Below are positions 1-4,986 of a DNA stretch of 5,470 bases, one piece after another. This DNA comes from Phycisphaerales bacterium (lineage in GTDB: Bacteria > Planctomycetota > Phycisphaerae > Phycisphaerales > UBA1924). The notes beneath the pieces were generated by a model that saw only the letters and a list, made by a program, of their open reading frames with translations, made no database searches and was not told the DNA's origin. The stretch is taken from positions 1 through 5,470 of the forward strand of contig JAESUL010000149.1 in NCBI GenBank assembly GCA_016763115.1, given 5' to 3'. Position numbers and translations under genes: made by a program. Numbering within the stretch: position 1 is the first letter of the stretch; every line of letters begins with the position of its first letter.

Positions 1-1308
1 ACCTCGGCGATCAACACCAGTTTCCCGATGCAGCCCGGCGATCGCGAGCCGATCGCGAGGGGCAAGAGTGAATCGCTGATTCTGGTGCAGGTGCCCAAGC
101 AGTTCAGCAAGAACCATGCGGAGTTTATTAACCTGCTCACGCATGTGACCATCGACCAGTCCTACCCCGAGTTGCACGCTCGGAGGTACGCCATGACACT
201 GGTGAACAATACCGATCTTTCCAGCGATATGTCGTGGTGCCTGCAGGCGATGGGCAAGCGGTCGCTGCCGTTTTTGCTTGATATATATGATTCACCGGAC
301 AGCACCCCACGCTTGGCGGCGTTGCGGGCGGGGGCTGCGCTCAATGATCCGCGTGCTGCCAAGGCGCTCGAAGACATCGCGGTCAATGGGCCCGAGAATC
401 TGCGGACCGATGCGATCGAGTTGCTCAGCCGAATCAACGGTCGCCCGACAATCGACCGGACACTGCGATCATTGCTGGAATCCGAGGAGTTTTCTATCCG
501 CGTTGAGGCGTACGAGGGGCTTGTCAAGCGTGCGATCAACTCTCGCAAGCGTCAGATCATCAACCAGATTGCCAGTTCGGACGCTTACTCTACGCCGAAT
601 CTGAGCATGTCGCAGATCGATGTGCTCGCCAAGAGTTGGCTGCCTTCTGATCCGATCCGAGGCGTAAGCCGACAGATGGTCGCCAAGAAGTTCTTCCTCG
701 ATATCGTGCCCTACGGCGAGCCATTGATCTATGTGACCCAGCAAGATGTTCCGCGGATTGTGCTCTTTGGACGCAACCTCGAGATCCAACGCCCGTTGCT
801 TGCCTCGGCGTGGTCGGACCGGCTGATGATCACCGCGGATTCGTCGACTGATGATGTTCGGCTGTACTACCGCAACAATAAAACTAGGCAAACAATCATC
901 AACCAGGACACCCCCACCTCGCTGCCCGAGTTGGTGAGCTACTTTGCCAATGACCATTCGACCAACGAGTTCAAGTCCGGGCTCGGGATGTCGTACTCGC
1001 AGGTTGTTGGCGCACTCTATGAGTTGCACAGCGACAAGGGGATCGCCGCTGGATTTGCTACCGAGCAGGATCGGCTCTTGGCGGATCTGCTCAACTCGGT
1101 GCGAGGCGAAGAGATCGAGATCCGCCCCGAGACACCCGATGGGATGACGACGCTGGTGCCGATCAACAATCCAAACGCGCCTGTTATTGATCGCAAGGAT
1201 TCGCTCCGCACCACACGGCGGACGCTGCTTGTCCCGGTCAACCCGCCTTCGGATGATGAAGAGGACGACGAGGAAAACACCAACGAGCCGGTCTCTCACG
1301 CGGAGTAG
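1..1308 (+). CDS. FlgI-like (flagellar P-ring) tail fused to HEAT repeats, 5' truncated
   Basis: The frame is open from base 1, so the true start lies upstream; 435 codons are visible before the TAG stop. Residue numbers below count from the internal Met at base 28. The first ~45 visible residues (INTSFP, then SLILVQVP and HAEFINLLTHV) resemble the last part of FlgI, the periplasmic P-ring subunit. Residues ~72-185 are amphipathic helical pairs typical of HEAT/armadillo repeats (for example LRAGAALNDPRAAKALEDIA). Residues ~222-290 form a beta-rich segment (PRIVLFGRNLEIQRPLL), and ~298-358 are again helical. The C-terminus is a disordered acidic tail (DDEEDDEEN). The FlgI assignment comes from remembered family patterns and is tentative; the HEAT-like character is better supported. 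The gene converges on plsC with a 22-nt gap. A generic HEAT-repeat periplasmic protein is the alternative. Confidence 0.6.
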   Translation, partial: TSAINTSFPMQPGDREPIARGKSESLILVQVPKQFSKNHAEFINLLTHVTIDQSYPELHARRYAMTLVNNTDLSSDMSWCLQAMGKRSLPFLLDIYDSPDSTPRLAALRAGAALNDPRAAKALEDIAVNGPENLRTDAIELLSRINGRPTIDRTLRSLLESEEFSIRVEAYEGLVKRAINSRKRQIINQIASSDAYSTPNLSMSQIDVLAKSWLPSDPIRGVSRQMVAKKFFLDIVPYGEPLIYVTQQDVPRIVLFGRNLEIQRPLLASAWSDRLMITADSSTDDVRLYYRNNKTRQTIINQDTPTSLPELVSYFANDHSTNEFKSGLGMSYSQVVGALYELHSDKGIAAGFATEQDRLLADLLNSVRGEEIEIRPETPDGMTTLVPINNPNAPVIDRKDSLRTTRRTLLVPVNPPSDDEEDDEENTNEPVSHAE

Positions 1309-1330
1309 TGATCGTAATCACGGGTTGAGT

Positions 1331-2008
1331 TTAGATCCCTTTGCGGAGTGCTTCGGCTTGGCGGACCAGCATCCCGACCTCGCTTGCGAGCGTTGAGATC
1401 GCTTGGTCGACGCCGTTCTCCATGAGTACCTTGGAGTTGATCGGGGTGCCGTAGACGACGGCCATGGATTTGTTGAAGAGCCTGGGGAACTTTCTGGTTC
1501 TCGGCCAGGCACGGTACGCCCCGGCGATCCCGACGGGGACGACCTGGCAATCTGTTCGTTTGAGCAGCACGCCGATGCCGCGTTTGAACTCGTGCATCTT
1601 GCCGTCGGTGGTGCGTGCGCCCTCGGGGAAGACGAGCATCATTTTTCCGTCTTTGAGTTTGGCGATCGTTGCTTTCATTGCGGCGGTGTCGCCCGCCCCC
1701 TGCTTGATCGGCGACGAGTTGAGCAGACCGATCACATACCCGAACGGACGAAAACGAAAGAGCCCCTCGCGGGCGAGAAAATCTGCATGGCGGTGACGGA
1801 CAAAGACCGTCACGATCGGCGGGTCGAGAAAGGATTGGTGGTTGGCGATCAGCAGCACCGGGCCCGAGCGGGGAATATTCATCACGCCGCGCCGGCGGAG
1901 CCGGAAGATGACCCGCATAATCAACAGCGAGCACTCACGGAAAGCATCGTAGAAGAACATCCGAGGGAGAGAAGAGCCGGGATGGTGCGCGCGGTACCTG
2001 GTAAGCAT
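1331..2008 (-). CDS. plsC: 1-acyl-sn-glycerol-3-phosphate acyltransferase (PlsC/LPLAT family)
   Basis: Transfers an acyl chain to lysophosphatidic acid, giving phosphatidic acid for phospholipid synthesis at the cytoplasmic membrane. From the ATG at 2008 the protein has 225 residues, a usual PlsC length. The catalytic NHxxxxD motif is present as NHQSFLD (His57, Asp62), followed by the acceptor-binding region around FRPFGYVIG, the FPEGART motif (residues 127-133) and VVPVGIAG (156-163). An N-terminal hydrophobic/basic stretch (CSLLIMRVIFRLRRR) precedes the catalytic core and fits membrane association. An in-frame TTG at 2014 gives two extra residues. Neither start has a clear Shine-Dalgarno sequence, so translation may be coupled to cmk, whose stop lies 20 nt upstream. 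A later Met at 1960 is also possible. The stop is TAA at 1333-1331. Confidence 0.93.
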   Translation of the reverse strand: MLTRYRAHHPGSSLPRMFFYDAFRECSLLIMRVIFRLRRRGVMNIPRSGPVLLIANHQSFLDPPIVTVFVRHRHADFLAREGLFRFRPFGYVIGLLNSSPIKQGAGDTAAMKATIAKLKDGKMMLVFPEGARTTDGKMHEFKRGIGVLLKRTDCQVVPVGIAGAYRAWPRTRKFPRLFNKSMAVVYGTPINSKVLMENGVDQAISTLASEVGMLVRQAEALRKGI

Positions 2009-2028
2009 GGGCAAGTATTGGGCGCGGA

Positions 2029-2784
2029 CTATGGTCCGTCGAGCATCGAGGCGATCCGCTCTCGCGAATAGCGTTCAAGTGTATCGACGACTTCTTCGAG
2101 CGAGAGGGTCGAGGTGTCGACGCGGATCGCGTCCTCTGGGCACATGAGCGGGCCGTCTGAGCGTGTTGAATCCATACGGTCACGCTTGACAATCCGCTCG
2201 CACATTTCTTGAAGATCTACTACATCGCCCCTTTTGGCGAGTTGGTGGACCCGTCGGCGGGCGCGGACCTCTGGGTTGGCGTCGAGATAGAACTTGACCG
2301 CAGCGTCAGGAAAGACGACCGAACCCTGATCGCGTCCCTCGGTCACGAGCCTTGGGTGCTGGGACCCGATGACACGCTGCTTGCGGACCATGTGGTGGCG
2401 GAGGTCAGCGATAGAAGCAACGAACGAGACCACTGCGGTGACATCCGCCTGACGGATACGGTGGTCGATGGGGTTGTCCCATGCGAGGATGGTTGGGGGG
2501 TCTTGGGACCAGTCGAAGTGCAGGTCGGCGCCGAGTACGGCGGAGATGAGTTCGCCGGTTTCTTGACGATCGATGTTGCGGTCGATGAGGATGGCCGCAG
2601 CGGCGCGGTACATCGCGCCGGTGTCGAGAAAATCGAGCCCGAGGCGGGCAGCGAGCATCTGCGAGACGGTGGACTTGCCGGTTCCTGCGGGGCCGTCGAT
2701 GGTGATGATGACTGGGCTATCAACCGACACCGCTGCCCCCATTCTTGGTTGATTGGAAACGATCTGCGGTTCGGCGCTGGTCAT
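2029..2784 (-). CDS. cmk: cytidylate (CMP/dCMP) kinase
   Basis: Phosphorylates CMP and dCMP with ATP in the cytoplasm, feeding pyrimidine nucleotide and CDP-lipid pools. The 251-residue protein shows the P-loop GPAGTGKS (31-38), the DTGAMYR motif (54-60), the EGRDQGSVVFPDA motif (149-161; most homologues read GRDIGT), and the lid/CMP-binding region RDRMDSTRSDGPL (201-213) followed by DAIRVDTSTLSLEEVV. Bacterial Cmk is usually about 220-230 residues; the excess is an N-terminal extension of ~24 residues before VIITIDGP. The ATG at 2784 is favoured because AGGGGG (2795-2790) sits 5 nt before it; an internal ATG at 2742 is the alternative. It lies between the isomerase-like gene and plsC in a probable operon. 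cmk next to plsC is a recurrent bacterial arrangement. Confidence 0.95.
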   Translation of the reverse strand: MTSAEPQIVSNQPRMGAAVSVDSPVIITIDGPAGTGKSTVSQMLAARLGLDFLDTGAMYRAAAAILIDRNIDRQETGELISAVLGADLHFDWSQDPPTILAWDNPIDHRIRQADVTAVVSFVASIADLRHHMVRKQRVIGSQHPRLVTEGRDQGSVVFPDAAVKFYLDANPEVRARRRVHQLAKRGDVVDLQEMCERIVKRDRMDSTRSDGPLMCPEDAIRVDTSTLSLEEVVDTLERYSRERIASMLDGP

Positions 2785-3703
2785 GCGATCCCCCTATGGA
2801 TCTGTCACCCTGCAATCGACTCATAGGCCGACTCCAGAGCATCGCGGCTTTGCATTGCTCCAAGTGTACCATCTCCCCCCCCCGGTAGTCAATAGCAATG
2901 TTGCCATCAAATCCAACTGCTGCCAATGCCTGGACCATCGGGACCAGATCAAGGCCCTCGTGGACCGGGGCAGGGACGTCCATCATGCCCTGGAGCTCGG
3001 CGGCAAGCGCATCGAGCCCGGTCAGTCCCTCTTCGAGCGAATCGGGCGTTTTTTCGGCGTTCTCGTCCGCTACCAACTCTGAAAAACCGAGTGTGGTGGC
3101 GTTGACCACCGAGGCGTAGGGCGTCAGACGACGCAGGTACCCTGCGGGATCGCCCGAGTTGTACGCGGATTGAAAATCTGGGAGGGTTCCGATACGGAAC
3201 CCTCCGATGCCCTTGATCAACTGCGTGAGGCGTTCGGGGTCCTCGGTCAGCCCGGATGTCGGGGCGATGAGGATGTTGATATCGACGGAATCGGCGTGTT
3301 CGAGGATCTGTTTCATCCGCATGACGCACTGATCGAAGTTCTCGTCGGTGTCTTTGGACTTGATCGAAATCGAGGCCGAGTTGCACCCGAGCAGCGTCGC
3401 GGCGGTGATGACCCGCTTGGCCCGATCGACCCCGGCGTCGGCCTTGGCACCGCGAAGATCACCGAGGGGGAGAGAATCCATCTGCGAAAGCAGCAAGCAG
3501 GTGCACCCGACACGGTCGCCGGTGTCGCGGATTTTTTCGAGATCCGATCGCCCTACACCCGCGAGCAGGTCGGTTGAGAGGTTTAGTGCGCTCAGCCCAA
3601 GGTGCTCGACGGTGTACTTTGGGAGGTCAACAAGGGCGATCGCACGCTTGCCTCGGCGTTTGAGTACATCGCGGATTGAGTTGACATTCAACGAATAGAG
3701 CAT
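2720..3703 (-). CDS. sugar phosphate isomerase/epimerase-like TIM-barrel protein, apparent frameshift near 3' end
   Basis: As written the frame gives 327 residues from the ATG at 3703; an in-frame GTG at 3721 would add six, and neither start has a good Shine-Dalgarno sequence. Residues 1-276 fit the AP-endonuclease-2/xylose-isomerase-like TIM-barrel family. The signature region runs from LIAPTSGLTEDPERLTQLI through GTLPDF (172-177) and LTPYASVV (193-200) to VGFDGNIAIDYRGG (263-276). In typical members the first segment reads ENHGG and the one after LTPYA reads VHAKxxDF; here they are APTSG and VNATTLGF, so expected Glu and His ligands are missing. The substrate is unknown and the protein may not be a metal enzyme. 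After residue 276 a G9 tract shifts the frame: the continuation is low-complexity, unlike the family, and overlaps cmk by 65 nt. In the other frame the protein ends normally at 2805 (299 residues). It is the first gene of the probable operon with cmk and plsC. Confidence 0.75.
   Translation of the reverse strand: MLYSLNVNSIRDVLKRRGKRAIALVDLPKYTVEHLGLSALNLSTDLLAGVGRSDLEKIRDTGDRVGCTCLLLSQMDSLPLGDLRGAKADAGVDRAKRVITAATLLGCNSASISIKSKDTDENFDQCVMRMKQILEHADSVDINILIAPTSGLTEDPERLTQLIKGIGGFRIGTLPDFQSAYNSGDPAGYLRRLTPYASVVNATTLGFSELVADENAEKTPDSLEEGLTGLDALAAELQGMMDVPAPVHEGLDLVPMVQALAAVGFDGNIAIDYRGGEMVHLEQCKAAMLWSRPMSRLQGDRSIGGSHDQRRTADRFQSTKNGGSGVG
2790..2795 (-). promoter_or_regulatory. Shine-Dalgarno site for cmk
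   Basis: AGGGGG followed by a 5-nt spacer (ATCGC) and the ATG at 2784. It decides the long start of cmk. It falls in the 20-nt gap that exists only if the upstream gene ends at 2805 in the shifted frame, which supports that reading. Confidence 0.6.
2805..2883 (-). other. Probable true C-terminal coding segment in the shifted frame
   Basis: Reading from the G tract with 10 (or 7) Gs instead of 9 gives GDGTLGAMQSRD, then DALESAYESIAG and a TGA at 2807-2805. This resembles the short C-terminal helix of sugar phosphate isomerase/epimerase proteins, where an IEYRGxGD-like strand is followed by a helix starting near SRDAL. It yields a 299-residue protein, removes the overlap with cmk and leaves a 20-nt gap holding the cmk ribosome binding site. 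The family resemblance is from memory and was not aligned. Confidence 0.7.
2875..2883 (-). repeat. Homopolymeric G9 tract in coding sequence (C9 on + strand)
   Basis: Nine consecutive Gs on the coding strand encode the end of Arg274 through Gly276 and the first base of the next codon. It is the point where the TIM-barrel frame leaves the family-like reading. Such tracts are prone to slipped-strand mispairing, to polymerase or ribosome slippage, and to miscounting in sequencing. It is the longest mononucleotide run I noticed in the window. Confidence 0.95.
3132..3146 (-). repeat. Short 6-bp inverted repeat inside the TIM-barrel gene
   Basis: CGCAGG (3132-3137) and CCTGCG (3141-3146) flank TAC. 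It overlaps an even shorter 5-bp pair, GCGTC/GACGC (3121-3125/3130-3134). Stems this short occur by chance; it is listed because it lies about 35 nt downstream, in the transcript, of the 11-bp hairpin. Confidence 0.3.
3181..3205 (-). repeat. Perfect 11-bp inverted repeat (hairpin) inside the TIM-barrel gene
   Basis: GGAGGGTTCCG (3181-3191) and its exact reverse complement CGGAACCCTCC (3195-3205) flank a 3-nt loop (ATA). In the mRNA of the minus-strand gene the hairpin is followed after CAGA by UUUU (3176-3173). It encodes GGFRIGTLP at the conserved GTLPDF signature. It could act as an intragenic attenuator or pause, or be a by-product of coding constraint. Confidence 0.7.
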
Positions 3704-3828
3704 GCGATCGACTGTAGGCACCCGATTGCATGGGCAGGGCTGGGAATTTCAACGATGAAACATTGGCCGTTGGTGTACTGGGGCGTTTGAGCGGGCCTAT
3801 GCTGGGCAAACCCGTGAAGGAGAAAACG
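3704..3828. promoter_or_regulatory. Divergent intergenic region between the TIM-barrel gene and gcvH
   Basis: These 125 bp separate two outward-facing gene groups and should contain a promoter for each. No convincing sigma-70 pair is visible on either strand: TATGCT at 3798-3803 (+) could be a -10 box but has no -35 box at proper spacing. No operator-like palindrome or riboswitch fold stood out; in particular no glycine-riboswitch core was recognised upstream of gcvH. The function is inferred from gene orientation only. Confidence 0.45.
3817..3822 (+). promoter_or_regulatory. Shine-Dalgarno site for gcvH
   Basis: AAGGAG followed by a 6-nt spacer and the ATG at 3829. It decides the start of gcvH against an upstream in-frame ATG at 3730, which would add 33 residues not typical of H proteins. 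Confidence 0.8.
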
Positions 3829-4206
3829 ATGGGCGCACCGACAGATCGCTTGTACACAGAATCACACGAATGGCACAAGGTCGATGACCAGATCCTCACC
3901 ATCGGGTTGACCACCTACGCGGTCGATCAGCTCACCGATGTCACCTTTGTCGAGATGATGGAGGTCGGCACCGAGATCGAGCCGGGCGAACCGGTCGGCG
4001 AGGTCGAATCCGTCAAAACCACATCGGATATCTATTCCCAAGCGGGCGGCGAGATCGTCGAGGTCAATGAGGCACTCACCGAGAACCCCGAACTGGTCAA
4101 CAACGATCCCTACGGCGATGGTTGGCTTGTCAAGCTCAAGATCATCGACAAGGGGAATCTGGAACAGTGCATGGACTCGGACGACTACGACGCTTCGATC
4201 AGCTGA
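3829..4206 (+). CDS. gcvH: glycine cleavage system H protein
   Basis: H protein carries a lipoyl arm that shuttles the aminomethyl group between the P, T and L proteins of the glycine cleavage system in the cytoplasm. The 125-residue length is normal for the family. Visible landmarks are LYTESHEWHK (9-17), the Gly-Leu-Thr beta segment and AVDQLTDVTFVEM (31-43), and the lipoyl-attachment motif GEVESVKTTSDIYS with the modified Lys at 63. The C-terminal part NDPYGDGWLVKLKI (92-105) is also typical. Two small departures are Gln after IYS, where Pro is usual, and GG in place of SG after it. No gcvT or gcvP lies within the window, so the rest of the system must be encoded elsewhere. It may be co-transcribed with the ABC ATPase gene, whose start lies 33 nt downstream. 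Confidence 0.96.
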   Translation: MGAPTDRLYTESHEWHKVDDQILTIGLTTYAVDQLTDVTFVEMMEVGTEIEPGEPVGEVESVKTTSDIYSQAGGEIVEVNEALTENPELVNNDPYGDGWLVKLKIIDKGNLEQCMDSDDYDASIS

Positions 4207-4229
4207 TATCGCCCGGCCGTGAATTCAAT

Positions 4230-4234
4230 AGAGG
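4230..4234 (+). promoter_or_regulatory. Weak Shine-Dalgarno site for the ABC ATPase
   Basis: AGAGG lies 5 nt before the ATG at 4240. It supports this start over the in-frame GTG at 4219, which would add seven residues ahead of the usual MIRCVGVHKSF-type beginning of the family. Confidence 0.5.
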
Positions 4235-4239
4235 TTGTC

Positions 4240-4986
4240 ATGATTCGATGCGTGGGTGTGCATAAATCGTTCGCGATCGGGGACCGGAAAGTCCACGCGC
4301 TGCGTGGGCTGGATCTGGAGATCACCGAGTCGGGGTTCTATGGCATCATGGGGCGATCGGGGTGCGGGAAATCAACACTGCTGCATCTGATGGCGGCGAT
4401 GGATCGACCCGACAGCGGCGAGATCTTTGTCTCGGGCAAACCCGTCCACGCACTGAGCGAACGCGATGCAACCATGTATCGTCGGCGTGATATCGGTGTC
4501 GTATTCCAGGCGTTCAATCTTATCCCCACCATGAACGCGCTCGAGAATGTGCTGTTGCCCGGATTGCTGGGCGGTGACAACACCAAAGAACTCGCCAAAC
4601 GGGGGATGGAACTGCTCGACCTGCTCGGGCTCGACGATCGCAGCACGCACCGCCCCGAGGCGTTGTCGGGCGGCGAACAACAACGCGTGGCGATTGCTCG
4701 CGCGTTGCTGTACAAGCCCGCGGTGGTGTTTGCTGATGAGCCGACGGGGAATCTTGATTCGCAATCGAGTAATCTGGTGTGGGCATTGCTTGCGCGGATC
4801 GCTGACGAGCAGCAGATTACCGTGGTGATGGTGACCCATGAAATCGAGGCGGCCAAGCATTGTTCTAAGGTGTTTGTGATGGCCGACGGGACCATGCGGG
4901 GCGTAATAGATACCAACGAAGAAGGAGGGCTGGATGCGGGCGGAATTGCGACTCGCACGCAGCATCTGCTCGGCGCGTCCGAGTAG
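4240..4986 (+). CDS. ABC transporter ATP-binding protein, LolD/MacB/FtsE type
   Basis: Cytoplasmic ATPase subunit that should drive the permease encoded just downstream. The 248-residue protein has all motifs of an active ABC ATPase: Walker A GRSGCGKST (38-46), Q-loop Gln90 in VVFQAFNLIP, signature LSGGEQQRVAIARAL (142-156), Walker B AVVFADE (161-167), D-loop GNLD and the switch His200 in VMVTHE. The sequence around AFNLIPTMNALENVLLP is typical of the LolD/MacB subgroup, which works in lipoprotein release, macrolide or peptide export, or mechanotransmission. The substrate cannot be told from sequence. The C-terminal ~28 residues (from about 221) are a variable tail, and their codons also hold the start of the permease gene in another frame. 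An in-frame GTG at 4219 is the alternative start. Confidence 0.94.
   Translation: MIRCVGVHKSFAIGDRKVHALRGLDLEITESGFYGIMGRSGCGKSTLLHLMAAMDRPDSGEIFVSGKPVHALSERDATMYRRRDIGVVFQAFNLIPTMNALENVLLPGLLGGDNTKELAKRGMELLDLLGLDDRSTHRPEALSGGEQQRVAIARALLYKPAVVFADEPTGNLDSQSSNLVWALLARIADEQQITVVMVTHEIEAAKHCSKVFVMADGTMRGVIDTNEEGGLDAGGIATRTQHLLGASE
4922..4929 (+). promoter_or_regulatory. Strong Shine-Dalgarno site for the permease, inside the ATPase gene
   Basis: AAGGAGGG lies 4 nt before the ATG at 4934. It is the best ribosome binding site in the window and fixes the permease start within the ATPase coding region. Confidence 0.8.

Noticed and set aside
39..59. CGATCGCGAG repeated twice with an 11-nt offset
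   Set aside because: It is within coding sequence in a window rich in GATC/CGATCG words; no sign of a binding array.
469..1299. Long minus-strand open frame opposite the HEAT-repeat gene
   Set aside because: Arg/Val/Asp-rich translation without recognisable domains; explained by codon bias of the gene on the other strand.
1308..1321. GTGAT/ATCAC inverted repeat between the two convergent genes as a bidirectional terminator
   Set aside because: The stem has only 5 bp and there is no T tract on either side; likely chance.
1793..1813. 7-bp inverted repeat GTGACGG/CCGTCAC with a 7-nt loop inside plsC
   Set aside because: Stems of this length are expected by chance at this window size and GC content, and no nearby signal supports a function.
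1403..2071. Plus-strand open frame of 222 codons opposite plsC
   Set aside because: It lies antisense to a gene with intact PlsC motifs, shows no motif of its own and has no ribosome binding site.
2209..2826. Plus-strand open frame of 205 codons opposite cmk
   Set aside because: Antisense shadow of cmk; acidic, Gly/Val/Asp-rich and domain-free.
3798..3803. TATGCT as a -10 promoter box for gcvH
   Set aside because: No -35 element lies 16-18 nt upstream; the nearest TTG-like hexamer is about 22 nt away.
3730..3828. Upstream in-frame ATG extending gcvH by 33 residues
   Set aside because: The extension is not H-protein-like, and the ATG at 3829 has an AAGGAG site at ideal distance.
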